A stretch of DNA of 64,000 nt. Origin: Pseudomonas uvaldensis. GTDB taxonomy: Bacteria; Pseudomonadota; Gammaproteobacteria; Pseudomonadales; Pseudomonadaceae. The notes beneath the pieces were generated by a model that saw only the letters and a program-made list of their open reading frames with translations, was not told where the DNA came from and did no database searches. Shown here piece by piece: positions 1 through 8,414 of this stretch. Both the position numbers and the translations under genes were made by a program. The stretch is taken from NCBI RefSeq assembly GCF_021271205.1, contig NZ_JAIWKS010000005.1, positions 310,001 to 374,000 on the forward strand, in the 5' to 3' direction. The stretch's first letter is position 1. The number at the start of each line of letters is the position of its first letter.

Positions 1-362
1 AACCGCGACCCCTGCATCGGCGAAGAGGCCATGTCCATCGACAGGCGCGCCTCAATGGCGATGCGCAACTGCCCGACCGCGTCGATCACGCATTCCAGGG
101 TCGCGGCATCGGTGATGCGCATGCCACGGTGGTAATGAGGGGTCAGCCCCCGCGCCGCGAGCCGGGTTTCGATCTGCGGGCGCGAACCATGGACCAGGAC
201 CAGGCGCACGCCGAGGCTGTGCAACAGCACCAGGTCATGGACGATGTTGCCGAAGTTCGGATGTTCCACCCCATCGCCGGGCAGCATGACGATGAACGTG
301 CAATCACGGTGGGCATTGATGTAGGGCGAAGCGTGGCGAAGCCAATTGACGTATTCGGGCAT
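1..362 (-). CDS. argA: N-acetylglutamate synthase, N-terminal part (cut by window edge)
   Basis: This is the first 120 codons of ArgA, which acetylates glutamate with acetyl-CoA as the first step of arginine synthesis; the gene runs off the left edge. The translation opens MPEYVNWLRHASPYI and continues with a kinase-like nucleotide-fold segment containing LVLVHGSRPQIETRL, as in the amino-acid-kinase domain of ArgA and ArgB. The ATG at 362 is the only sensible start. It lies about 130 bases downstream of argE on the same strand, the usual pseudomonad arrangement, so the two may share a transcript. The C-terminal acetyltransferase domain is outside the window. Confidence 0.9.
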   Translation of the reverse strand, partial: MPEYVNWLRHASPYINAHRDCTFIVMLPGDGVEHPNFGNIVHDLVLLHSLGVRLVLVHGSRPQIETRLAARGLTPHYHRGMRITDAATLECVIDAVGQLRIAIEARLSMDMASSPMQGSR

Positions 363-494
363 GAACCTGGACCTGTAATAAATAACAGCCAAAAAAAGAC
401 GAAACAGAACGCACAGCAGGCTGATGGTTATCGTCGGAACAGGCTTGGCGACACGCGCGCTCTCCTCATGAATACGGGCCCGAATGCGGGCGAT

Positions 495-1652
495 TTAGCC
501 GGCCGTGGCCGGCGTCAGGCAGTAATGTCCGATCAACTGCCGCAGCAGTTGCACGGTAGGCTGCAAACGTGACATTTCAAGGTACTCGCCCGGCTGGTGG
601 GCACAGGCGATATCGCCAGGCCCCAGCACCAGGGTTTCGCAGCCAAGGCGCTGAAGATAAGGCGCTTCGGTGCCAAACGCCACTGCTTCGGCACGATGAC
701 CGGTGAGCCGTTCGGCCAGACGCACCAGTTCGGCATCCTCGGCCTGCTCGAACGGCGGCACTTCGGGGAACAGCGGCGCATAGTCGATCTTGACCTGATG
801 CCGTTCGGCAATCGGGTTGAGCTTCTGTTGGATTGCCGCCCGCAGCACTTGCGGATCCATGCCCGGCAGCGGGCGCAGGTCGAACTCCATGGAGCATTGG
901 CCGCAGATTCGGTTAGGGTTGTCGCCACCGTGGATGCAGCCGAAGTTCAGGGTGGGCTGGGGCACGCTGAATTGCGGATTCCGAAATTCACGCTGCCATT
1001 GCAGGCGCAGGCCGCGCAGTTCCCCCATGGCATCGTGCATGGCTTCGAGGGCGCTACGACCCAGGCTTGGGTCGGAGGAATGGCCGCTGCGCCCGAGGAT
1101 GTCGATACGCTCCATCATCACGCCTTTGTGCAGGCGAATCGGCCTGAGCCCGGTCGGCTCCCCGATGATGGCGGCACGTCCCAATGGACGCCCGGCCTCG
1201 GCCAGGGCCCGGGCCCCCGCCATGGAGCTTTCCTCGTCAGAAGTGGCGAGAATCAGCAGCGGCTGCTTGAACGGCTGGTCCAGCAGCGGCTTGAGCGCCT
1301 CGATGGCGAGGGCGAAAAAGCCTTTCATGTCGCAGCTGCCCAGACCGACCCAGCGGCCATCGACCTCGGTGAGTTTCAGCGGGTCGGTCTGCCACAATGC
1401 GCCATCGAAGGGCACCGTGTCGCTATGCCCGGCCAGTACCAGGCCTCCCGGGCCGCTGCCGAAACTGGCCAGCAGGTTGAACTTGCCGGGGCTGACCTGC
1501 TGGATATCACAGGAAAATCCGAGGTCACTGAGCCAACCCGCCAGCAGTTCGATCACGGCACTGTTGGATTGGTCCAGCGTGGGTTGCGTACAGCTGACCG
1601 AAGGCGCGGCGATCAGGGCAGCGAACTGATCTTTCATGGATGGCAAAGGCAT
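495..1652 (-). CDS. argE: Acetylornithine deacetylase
   Basis: ArgE hydrolyses N-acetylornithine to ornithine in the cytoplasm (385 residues, normal for the M20 metallopeptidase family). Metal-site motifs are visible: LAGHSDTVPFDG near residue 80, SCDMKGFFA, TSDEESSMAGA and EPTGLRPI, with a late H in ACAHQPGEYL. The ATG at 1652 is chosen because a GGAG sits a few bases upstream and it gives MPLPSMKDQFAAL; a longer open frame to 1748 adds an unrelated N-terminus. An internal ATG at 1637 is also possible. It points toward argA and is divergent from the triphosphatase gene. Confidence 0.93.
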   Translation of the reverse strand: MPLPSMKDQFAALIAAPSVSCTQPTLDQSNSAVIELLAGWLSDLGFSCDIQQVSPGKFNLLASFGSGPGGLVLAGHSDTVPFDGALWQTDPLKLTEVDGRWVGLGSCDMKGFFALAIEALKPLLDQPFKQPLLILATSDEESSMAGARALAEAGRPLGRAAIIGEPTGLRPIRLHKGVMMERIDILGRSGHSSDPSLGRSALEAMHDAMGELRGLRLQWQREFRNPQFSVPQPTLNFGCIHGGDNPNRICGQCSMEFDLRPLPGMDPQVLRAAIQQKLNPIAERHQVKIDYAPLFPEVPPFEQAEDAELVRLAERLTGHRAEAVAFGTEAPYLQRLGCETLVLGPGDIACAHQPGEYLEMSRLQPTVQLLRQLIGHYCLTPATAG

Positions 1653-1810
1653 CGCTGTCTCCGGGCTTACAAATTGACGTCCATCATAGAACCATCCGAC
1701 GCCAGTAATAAACCGTCGCGGCACGCAAGGCGGATGACTCCTGTACACTGCACGACCTTGGCAGCCACACCTCTCCCCGGCTGCGCACCCGATCCCTGGA
1801 TTTTCCGGCC

Positions 1811-3178
1811 ATGCAGAAAGAAACCGAAATCAAACTCCGCGTCAGCCGCGAGACCCTGGCAGCCCTGCGCGAGCACCCGCTGCTGAAAAAACGCAACAAA
1901 GGCGGCTGGGAACGCCGCGAACTGATGAATCAGTATTTCGACACCCCCGAACGTGACCTGGCCCGCGCCAAAGTCGCCCTGCGCCTGCGTCGCGACGGCG
2001 AAGAGGTGATTCAGACCCTCAAGACCCGCGGCCAGAGCATCGCCGGTCTGTCCGAGCGTAACGAGTACGACTGGCACCTGCCCAAGGCCAAGCTCGACCT
2101 GAAGAAACTCGACGGCGAATGCTGGCCCGAATCACTGGCCGAACTGGATAAGAAAACCCTGAAAGCCATCTTCACCACCGATTTCGTCCGCGAACGCGCT
2201 GAAATCGCTTGGGGCCGTGGCAAAAATAAAGTGGTCATCGAAGCCGCGCTGGACCTGGGCCATGTGGTGGTAGGCAAGCAGAAAGAAGAAATCTGCGAAC
2301 TGGAGCTGGAACTGCGCGAAGGCGAACCCGCCGCCCTGCTGGAGTTGGCCGCCGAGCTGGCCGAGACCCTACCCTTGATGCCGTGTGACATCAGCAAGGC
2401 CGAGCGTGGCTATCGCCTGCACGATGCAAGCAGCTACGCCCTGAGCCTGCCGCCTCCACAGCTGACCGCCGAGATGTCGCTGGACGACGCCTTTGCCGCG
2501 CTGAGCTGGCATTTGCTGGGCAGCAGCCAGCGCCTGGCCGAGCAATATCGCTTCAACGGCCACTGGCGCCTGCTGCAGGACTGGGTGGATAACCTGGCCG
2601 AACTGCGGGCCCTGCTCAGCAGCCTCGGCCAAGCCGCGCCACGCCAGTCAACTCACGACCTGCGGGTTGCCCTGGATGCATTGCTGGAAGACTGGCGCCC
2701 GGTGGTCCAGGCTGGCCTGGACGACGAAGACGTGCGCAAGGCCGCGCCCGAACAGTTCCTGGAAGAACTGCAGGACCCGCGCTGGGGCCTGTTCTCCCTC
2801 AACACCTCTCGCTGGCTGCTGGCCCGTAGCTGGACGGCCGAGCGCAATACCCGTGGCAATCGCCAGGGGGCCGCACAACTGGACAGCTGGCTGCCGCGCT
2901 TGCTGGGGGAAGAGTCTTCGTCCCTGCAACTGCAACGTTATCAGCAGCAGCCGGAAGACCTGGCCGAACAGTTGCCACGCATCGAGCGCATCCAGGTCTG
3001 GTTGCACCATGCCCGGCAGGTACTCGATATCCCGGAAATGGACCGCCTCTACGGCGAGCTGAACAAGCTGGCGCAACTGGCCAACGAGCCGATCACCGAC
3101 GAAGCCCTGGAAGCGCGCAAACAACAGGCGATCGCGGTGTATCAGAATCGGGCATGGAAAACCTTGTTGCGCCTGTAA
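1811..3178 (+). CDS. CYTH-CHAD inorganic triphosphatase (YgiF-like)
   Basis: 455-residue protein with an N-terminal CYTH domain and a C-terminal CHAD region, the architecture of E. coli YgiF, a cytoplasmic enzyme hydrolysing inorganic triphosphate. The signature ExExK motif is seen as KETEIKLRV at residues 3-11. Further charged strands of the tunnel fold follow (YFDTPERDLARAKVALRLRR; LELELREGEP). The C-terminal half is alpha-helical and rich in His and Arg, as in CHAD polyphosphate-binding domains. It is divergent from argE, with 158 bases between the two starts. Confidence 0.85.
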   Translation: MQKETEIKLRVSRETLAALREHPLLKKRNKGGWERRELMNQYFDTPERDLARAKVALRLRRDGEEVIQTLKTRGQSIAGLSERNEYDWHLPKAKLDLKKLDGECWPESLAELDKKTLKAIFTTDFVRERAEIAWGRGKNKVVIEAALDLGHVVVGKQKEEICELELELREGEPAALLELAAELAETLPLMPCDISKAERGYRLHDASSYALSLPPPQLTAEMSLDDAFAALSWHLLGSSQRLAEQYRFNGHWRLLQDWVDNLAELRALLSSLGQAAPRQSTHDLRVALDALLEDWRPVVQAGLDDEDVRKAAPEQFLEELQDPRWGLFSLNTSRWLLARSWTAERNTRGNRQGAAQLDSWLPRLLGEESSSLQLQRYQQQPEDLAEQLPRIERIQVWLHHARQVLDIPEMDRLYGELNKLAQLANEPITDEALEARKQQAIAVYQNRAWKTLLRL

Positions 3179-3180
3179 CA

Positions 3181-3283
3181 TCGCCATCGCGAGCAGGGCT
3201 CGCTTCCACATTTCGATCCGGGTTGGGCACAATATCCGCAACAACCCCGACCTTTTGTAGGAGCGAGCCTGCTCGCGATGGGG
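3181..3283. repeat. REPIN (inverted pair of REP elements)
   Basis: An inverted copy of the fluorescent-pseudomonad REP (ending GCGAGCAGGGCTCGC) at 3181-3210 faces TGTAGGAGCGAGCCTGCTCGCGA at 3256-3280. Each can fold into a hairpin and the two are complementary. It lies between the convergent triphosphatase and Lrp-type genes and may stabilise or end both transcripts. Confidence 0.8.
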
Positions 3284-3304
3284 TCAGAACATTCCCCCCG
3301 CCAA

Positions 3305-3775
3305 TCATCGCATCACCGGCAAACTCGTCGTGGACTTGATCTCCGACAGCGCCACGATCGAGTTCACCTCCTGAATCCCCGGCACCAGCGACAGTTTCTC
3401 GAAGAAGAAACGCTCATACGCCTCGATGTCCGCCGTGACGATGCGCAGCAGAAAATCCACCGACCCCATCAGTACGTAGCATTCAAGCACCTCGGGGAAA
3501 CCGCGAATCGCTTCGGTGAACTCGGTGAAATTCGATCGGCCGTGGGCGTTGAGCTTGATTTCAGCGAAGATCTGCGTGTTAAGGCCGATTTTCTTCCGAT
3601 CGAGCAAAGTCACCTGGCCGCGGATGATGCCCTCCTCCTTCATCCGCTGGATTCGACGCCAACAGGGCGATTGGGACAAACCCACGCGCTCGGCGACCTG
3701 GGCGCTGGAGAGCGAAGCGTCTTCTTGCAGCAGTGCCAGTATCCGCCGGTCGTAGCTGTCCAGCTCGCTTTGCAT
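3305..3775 (-). CDS. Lrp/AsnC-family transcriptional regulator
   Basis: 156-residue regulator of the Lrp/AsnC family. An N-terminal winged helix-turn-helix opens LDSYDRRILALLQED, with the recognition region RVGLSQSPCWRRIQRMKEEG at about residues 29-48. It is followed by an alpha/beta RAM effector domain (VLECYVLMGSVDFLLRI) that usually binds an amino acid and drives octamer formation. It is transcribed away from the small ACT-like gene, and the AT-rich gap between them carries a palindrome, so local and autogenous control is likely. The ligand cannot be told from sequence. Confidence 0.92.
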   Translation of the reverse strand: MQSELDSYDRRILALLQEDASLSSAQVAERVGLSQSPCWRRIQRMKEEGIIRGQVTLLDRKKIGLNTQIFAEIKLNAHGRSNFTEFTEAIRGFPEVLECYVLMGSVDFLLRIVTADIEAYERFFFEKLSLVPGIQEVNSIVALSEIKSTTSLPVMR

Positions 3776-3901
3776 AAATAAACCCTTAAAAATCCGTTAA
3801 TAAACTTGAATTATTCACCAAACCGCGAATATCTCTGATATTAGATAAGAAATACCCGTTCCGGCATGCAAATATTTCTCCCGAATCCCAGGAGATCAAT
3901 C
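3776..3901. promoter_or_regulatory. AT-rich divergent promoter region with 15-bp palindrome
   Basis: The gap between the Lrp-type regulator and the ACT-like gene is clearly AT-richer than its surroundings. It holds a perfect 6-3-6 inverted repeat, AATATCTCTGATATT, at 3828-3842. Lrp-family proteins bind AT-rich, roughly 15-bp dyads, so this is a plausible operator shared by both genes. A good ribosome binding site (AGGAG, about 3890) precedes the ATG at 3902. Confidence 0.5.
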
Positions 3902-4240
3902 ATGCCCTTAATCGAATCCGTCAGCACGGTGCCCACCCGTGCCGACGTCTGGCACACCGCCAACGCCCATTGCCTTGCGCAATATCGGTTGCAGGCCGAG
4001 GCCGAGGCCGACGTGCTGTGCCGTGCATTGAACTTGTTTGCCCTGCAGGGCCTGACGCCGCAGCTAGTTCACGTCGAACGTGAGGGCGATCTGCTGACCA
4101 TGGAAATCCTCATGGACGGGCTCAGCTGGCACCGTGCCCAGGTCATCGCTGAAAAATTACGTAACCTGATCAGCGTCTGTTCGGTAACCCTGCGCAACGC
4201 TGAAAAAACGTGGCTCGAGCCGGCCCAGGCCGTGGGTTGA
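3902..4240 (+). CDS. Small conserved protein with ACT-like C-terminal fold
   Basis: 112-residue protein of unknown function. No signal peptide or membrane segment is seen. Residues about 50-105 alternate short strands and helices (LTPQLVHVEREGDLLTMEI, then an AEKLRNLI helix and SVCSVTLRNA), a pattern resembling the ACT/RAM ligand-binding fold. This is inference from appearance, not a motif match. The ATG at 3902 has AGGAG 8 bases upstream; the open frame begins earlier at 3866 without a ribosome site. It is divergent from an Lrp-type regulator, suggesting that regulator controls it or works with it. Confidence 0.7.
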   Translation: MPLIESVSTVPTRADVWHTANAHCLAQYRLQAEAEADVLCRALNLFALQGLTPQLVHVEREGDLLTMEILMDGLSWHRAQVIAEKLRNLISVCSVTLRNAEKTWLEPAQAVG

Positions 4241-4384
4241 GGCCGGCCGGAGCAAGAATTCGAAACGCATTGGTCGGGTAGTGGCCCAACGGTCCATAGG
4301 GTCGGGACTATTCTTTTGCAGACCGAGAGGACGCCGAAGCGTCTGTATCGCGGCTTTGCTGCAATTGTTCAATAGGAATCCCGC
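4241..4384 (+). other. Leader region of the orphan secretion ATPase gene
   Basis: These 144 bases have no convincing gene. They contain short GC-rich inverted stretches (for example GAGGACGCC/GAAGCGTC near 4327-4345) and end with AGGAATCC before the ATG at 4385. They probably hold the promoter and leader of the downstream gene; I recognise no known riboswitch. Confidence 0.35.
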
Positions 4385-6169
4385 ATGTCCACCAAACACG
4401 CCACACAGGACCGCTGGCTGGACCTCAACGATCTGTTGCGCCAGCTGGTCGCCCAGGGCCTCATCAGCCAGGACTCGGCAGAAACCGCGCTCAACGCCCG
4501 GCGACGCCACAGCGCCAGTTCTCAGTTGCATCCCCTGGAGTTCATCGCCAACCAGCATCTGGACGATCTCAGCCGCCCCGGCAAGCGCCTGGACCTGGAA
4601 AACCTGACACTGTGGTTGTCCCAGCAGGCCGGCCAACCCTACCTGCGCATCGATCCGTTGAAGATCAACGTCGCGGCCGTCACGCCCCTGATGTCATACG
4701 CCTTTGCCCAGCGCCACAAGATCCTGGCGGTGGCGGTCGACCGCGACGCCGTCACCGTTGCCAGCGCCCAACCTTACGTCAGCAGTTGGGAATCGGATCT
4801 GACCCACGTGCTGAAGCTGCCAATCAAGCGGGTGGTCGCCAACCCGGTGGACATCCAACGCCTGAGTGTGGAGTTCTATCGCCTCGCCAAATCGGTCAGC
4901 GGCGCGACCGCTGTCGACCAGCAACCGAGCAATCTGAGCAACTTCGAACAACTGCTCAACCTGGGTGCCAGTGATCAGGAACCGGATGCCAACGACGCAC
5001 ACATCGTCAACATCGTCGACTGGCTGTTCCAGTACGCCTTCCAGCAGCGCGCCAGCGATATCCACATCGAGCCACGGCGCGAACAAGGCACGGTGCGATT
5101 TCGAATCGACGGGGTGCTGCACACCGTCTATCAGTTCCCGCCACAGGTCACGATGGCGATCATCAGTCGCCTGAAGAACCTGGGGCGAATGAACGTCGCG
5201 GAAAAGCGCAAACCCCAGGACGGCCGGGTCAAGACCAAGACACCTGATGGCGGCGAGGTGGAATTGCGCCTGTCGACGCTGCCCACGGCATTCGGCGAAA
5301 AAATGGTCATGCGGATCTTCGACCCCGAAGTACTGCTCAAGGATTTCGACCAGCTCGGCTTTTCCGCCGATGACCTGCGTCGCTGGCAGGACATGACCCG
5401 CCAGCCCAACGGCATCGTCCTGGTGACCGGCCCCACCGGTTCCGGCAAAACAACCACTCTCTACACCACCCTCAAGAAACTGGCGACGCCGGAGGTGAAC
5501 CTCTGCACCATCGAGGACCCGATCGAGATGGTCGAGACGTCCTTCAACCAGATGCAGGTGCAACACAACATCGACCTGAGCTTCGCCGCCGGCGTTCGAG
5601 CACTGATGCGGCAGGATCCGGACATCATCATGATCGGCGAGATCCGCGACCTGGAAACCGCCGAAATGGCCATCCAGGCAGCGCTCACCGGGCACCTGGT
5701 GCTCTCGACGCTACATACCAACGACGCACCGAGCGCCATCAGCCGCCTGCTGGAGCTCGGCGTGCCCCATTACCTGATCAAGGCGACAGTGCTGGGGGTC
5801 ATGGCCCAGCGCCTGGTGCGCACGCTGTGCCCTCATTGCAAGGCGCCCCTGACCCTGGACGAGGATGACTGGCAAACCCTGACGCGCCCGTGGCAGGCCC
5901 CGCTGCCTGGCAACGCCCAACAGGCTGTCGGCTGCCTGGAATGTCGTGACACCGGCTATCGCGGGCGCGCCGGGGTGTACGAAATCCTGCAGTTGAGCGA
6001 CAACATCAAGGGACTCATCCACGCCGACACTGACCTGCTGGCGGTACGTCGCCAGGCATTCAAGGAGGGCATGCGCAGCTTGCGACTATCCGGCGCCCAG
6101 AAGGTCGCCGCCGGGCTGACCACCGTTGAGGAAGTGCTCCGGGTAACGCCGCAAAGCGAACAGAAATGA
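4385..6169 (+). CDS. GspE/PilB-type secretion ATPase, orphan
   Basis: 594-residue hexameric traffic ATPase of the type II secretion / type IV pilus family. An N-terminal MshEN/T2SSE_N-like region (about residues 60-180) precedes the ATPase core. Visible motifs are Walker A GPTGSGKTT (349-357), the Asp-box region TIEDPIEM, Walker B-like MIGEIRD (about 416-422), the His-box LSTLHTNDA, and a tetracysteine zinc site C482-PH-C485 / C517-LE-C520. All catalytic elements look intact. No other secretion or pilus gene is adjacent, so it either powers machinery encoded elsewhere or has a separate role. Confidence 0.9.
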   Translation: MSTKHATQDRWLDLNDLLRQLVAQGLISQDSAETALNARRRHSASSQLHPLEFIANQHLDDLSRPGKRLDLENLTLWLSQQAGQPYLRIDPLKINVAAVTPLMSYAFAQRHKILAVAVDRDAVTVASAQPYVSSWESDLTHVLKLPIKRVVANPVDIQRLSVEFYRLAKSVSGATAVDQQPSNLSNFEQLLNLGASDQEPDANDAHIVNIVDWLFQYAFQQRASDIHIEPRREQGTVRFRIDGVLHTVYQFPPQVTMAIISRLKNLGRMNVAEKRKPQDGRVKTKTPDGGEVELRLSTLPTAFGEKMVMRIFDPEVLLKDFDQLGFSADDLRRWQDMTRQPNGIVLVTGPTGSGKTTTLYTTLKKLATPEVNLCTIEDPIEMVETSFNQMQVQHNIDLSFAAGVRALMRQDPDIIMIGEIRDLETAEMAIQAALTGHLVLSTLHTNDAPSAISRLLELGVPHYLIKATVLGVMAQRLVRTLCPHCKAPLTLDEDDWQTLTRPWQAPLPGNAQQAVGCLECRDTGYRGRAGVYEILQLSDNIKGLIHADTDLLAVRRQAFKEGMRSLRLSGAQKVAAGLTTVEEVLRVTPQSEQK

Positions 6170-6257
6170 GTTCGGCGACGCCTGACCAGGCAGTCACGGA
6201 ACTGAATCGAGGCGCAGGTAATCCAAAGTCATAGTTAACCCTGTGGAGTCACCTATC

Positions 6258-6575
6258 ATGCGTCTCAAACTTGCTGTCGCGACCCTGGCCTTGCTGTCTC
6301 TTCCTGTTGGCTCGGCGATGGCCGACACGTTTTGGCGTAACGTCATTTCATCCGGTGCGACCACCGGTTCCACCTACCTGACGTTCAAGGACAACAAGCT
6401 GATCGTCGCCGCCCAGGACGACGCCGGCAGCTTCGTCGCCAGTGACGGCAACATCCGTGGCCCCTACCTGGAAGCAGCCATGCAGAAAGTCCGTGCCGAC
6501 AACCCCGGCTTGCAAGCTTCCGACATGGAGCTGGCCAACGCGATCCTGGCGAAAAACGCCGTCGCCCAGGACTGA
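6258..6575 (+). CDS. DUF2388 family exported protein
   Basis: 105-residue protein with a clear Sec signal peptide (MRLKLAVATLALLSLPVGSAMA, cleavage after about residue 22) and a short mature domain containing SSGATTGSTYLTFKD and DDAGSFVASDG. This pattern matches the small periplasmic DUF2388 family widespread in Pseudomonas; function is unknown. The ATG at 6258 follows GGAGTCACCTATC; the open frame from 6243 adds five residues ahead of the signal peptide and is less likely. A strong hairpin terminator follows directly. Confidence 0.8.
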   Translation: MRLKLAVATLALLSLPVGSAMADTFWRNVISSGATTGSTYLTFKDNKLIVAAQDDAGSFVASDGNIRGPYLEAAMQKVRADNPGLQASDMELANAILAKNAVAQD

Positions 6576-6587
6576 TTCAACACGATG

Positions 6588-6620
6588 AAAAATGCCGCTC
6601 GATCGAGCGGCATTTTCTTT
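6588..6620 (+). terminator. Rho-independent terminator after the DUF2388 gene
   Basis: A near-perfect hairpin AAATGCCGCTC-GATC-GAGCGGCATTT is followed by TTCTTT, twelve bases after the stop codon of the DUF2388 gene. Confidence 0.85.
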
Positions 6621-6640
6621 GGAAGTCTCCAGTCCGCCCT

Positions 6641-6726
6641 GTGAGAGCGAGCCTGCTCGCGATAACGTGGATCAGCAATACAAAGGGTGACTGACACACC
6701 GCATTCGCGGGCAAGCCCACTCCAAC
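6641..6726. repeat. REPIN
   Basis: GTGAGAGCGAGCCTGCTCGCGA at 6641-6662 is paired with the inverted copy TTCGCGGGCAAGCCCACTCC at 6704-6723, between the convergent DUF2388 gene and gcvH. The second arm is slightly diverged. Confidence 0.75.
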
Positions 6727-6736
6727 AGGTTCCTGG

Positions 6737-7123
6737 TTACTCGCCGATCAAATCTTTGTAACCCGCCGCATCCAGCAATTTGCCCAGGTCGGCATCTGCA
6801 TTGGAAGGCTTGATCTTGAAGATCCAGGACTCGTAGGGCGTATTGTTCAACGCTTCCGGCTCGTCACCCAGGGCTTCGTTGATTGCAACGACTTCACCCG
6901 ACACGGGCGAATAGATATCCGAAGCTGCCTTCACGGATTCCACCACCCCTGCCGCATCACCGGCCGCCAATTCTTTGCCAAGCTCCGGCAGCTCGATGAA
7001 CACGACATCACCCAGTGCTTCCTGAGCGTGATCGGAAATACCCACGGTGACGCTACCGTCAGCCTCCAGGCGCGCCCACTCATGACTTTCGGCAAAACGT
7101 AGTTCGGCAGGGATGTCGCTCAT
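6737..7123 (-). CDS. gcvH: Glycine cleavage system H protein
   Basis: 128-residue lipoyl carrier that shuttles the aminomethyl group between the P, T and L proteins of the glycine cleavage complex. The lipoylated lysine lies in [17 protein letters not shown] (K65). Length and the start [16 protein letters not shown] are typical. It follows gcvT by 48 bases on the same strand and is almost certainly co-transcribed. No gcvP follows; a REPIN and a convergent gene come next. Confidence 0.97.
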   Translation of the reverse strand: MSDIPAELRFAESHEWARLEADGSVTVGISDHAQEALGDVVFIELPELGKELAAGDAAGVVESVKAASDIYSPVSGEVVAINEALGDEPEALNNTPYESWIFKIKPSNADADLGKLLDAAGYKDLIGE

Positions 7124-7171
7124 ATTCTGTGTCCTCTAGAGAAGTGTCAGCGGCCAACGGCCAGCCAAAAG

Positions 7172-8254
7172 TTAGATCAGGGTTCTGCCATGGCGGACAA
7201 AGGTCGGCTTGACCACCCGTACCGGGTACCACTTACCACGAATTTCCACCTCGGCGCGGTCGGCCGTAGCCATCGGAACACGAGCCAGGGCGATCGACTT
7301 GCTAAGCGTAGGAGAAAAACTACCACTGGTGATCTCCCCTTCGCCAATATCGGCGATGCGGACCACCTGATGGGCACGCAAGACCCCTCGCTCTTCGAGC
7401 ACCAGGCCGACCAGTTTGTGCTGCACGCCTGCGGCGAGTTCGGCCTCCAGCGCCGTACGCCCGATGAACTGGCGGCTAGCCGGCTCCCAGGCGATGCTCC
7501 AGGCCATGTTCGAGGCCAGCGGGGAAACGTCTTGATGAATATCCTGGCCGTAGAGGTTCATGCCAGCCTCCAGGCGCAGGGTATCGCGGGCGCCGAGGCC
7601 GATTGGAGAAATGCCGGCGCCGACCAGATCGTTGAAGAAACTCAGGGCCTCATGGGCAGGCAGGACGATCTCCAGGCCATCCTCTCCGGTGTAGCCGGTG
7701 CGGGCGATGAACCATTCGCCGTCGGAACGACCTTCGAAGGGTTTGAGTTGTTGGATCAACTGACCACGGGATTGCGTGACCAGCTCGGCAATCTTGTGTC
7801 GGGCTTGAGGTCCCTGGATAGCCAGCATTGCCAACTCGGGGCGCTCGCGCAGTTGCACGTCATAGGCGCCGAGCTGCGCCTGCATCCAGGCCAGGTCCTG
7901 ATCGCGGGTCGAGGCATTGAAGACCAGACGGTAACCGTCCTCGATCCGATAGACGATCATGTCGTCGACGATGCCGCCGTGCTCGTTGAGCATGGCGCTG
8001 TAGAGGGCGTGGCCCGTGTCCTGCAAGCGATTGACATCGTTGGCGAGCAAGCGCTGCAACCAGGCCTTCGCCTGGGAACCGGCGACATCGATCACCGTCA
8101 TGTGGGACACATCGAACACACCGCAGTCGCGACGCACCTGATGATGCTCTTCGACTTGCGAGCCGTAATGCAGAGGCATATCCCAACCGCCAAAATCGAC
8201 CATCTTCGCGCCGAGGGCGAGATGAAGGTCATACAGAGGCGTACGCTGTCCCAT
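7172..8254 (-). CDS. gcvT: Glycine cleavage system T protein (aminomethyltransferase)
   Basis: 360-residue tetrahydrofolate-dependent aminomethyltransferase releasing ammonia and 5,10-methylene-THF from the H-protein-bound intermediate. Family signatures are DFGGWDMPLHYGSQ near residue 20, the active-site region GGIVDDMIVYR (D97/D98) and ARDTLRLEAGMNLYGQD. The ATG at 8254 is preceded by GGAGAAACCC; the longer open frame to 8389 has no family similarity and is rejected. First gene of the gcvT-gcvH unit. Confidence 0.97.
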   Translation of the reverse strand: MGQRTPLYDLHLALGAKMVDFGGWDMPLHYGSQVEEHHQVRRDCGVFDVSHMTVIDVAGSQAKAWLQRLLANDVNRLQDTGHALYSAMLNEHGGIVDDMIVYRIEDGYRLVFNASTRDQDLAWMQAQLGAYDVQLRERPELAMLAIQGPQARHKIAELVTQSRGQLIQQLKPFEGRSDGEWFIARTGYTGEDGLEIVLPAHEALSFFNDLVGAGISPIGLGARDTLRLEAGMNLYGQDIHQDVSPLASNMAWSIAWEPASRQFIGRTALEAELAAGVQHKLVGLVLEERGVLRAHQVVRIADIGEGEITSGSFSPTLSKSIALARVPMATADRAEVEIRGKWYPVRVVKPTFVRHGRTLI

Positions 8255-8414
8255 GGGTTTCTCCTTCCGGGCTTGGCGAAGGTGCGGACGGGCACTGCAC
8301 GGCGCGAATGCCGAAAGGCATTTCAAGCCGCTCTCAGTTACCCGGTCTGACAGACAGACCGCACCGAATGCGGCGCATTGTAGCCGCATGACAGGAGACT
8401 GGCACCTGTGACCG

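Noticed and set aside
4241..4384. Possible riboswitch in the GspE-like leader
   Set aside because: Short inverted stretches exist but no known aptamer core was recognised; listed only as a leader region.
8255..8414. Possible glycine riboswitch upstream of gcvT
   Set aside because: The leader has some GAGAG-like and GCACC-like pieces, but the paired aptamer core with its conserved order of motifs could not be found.
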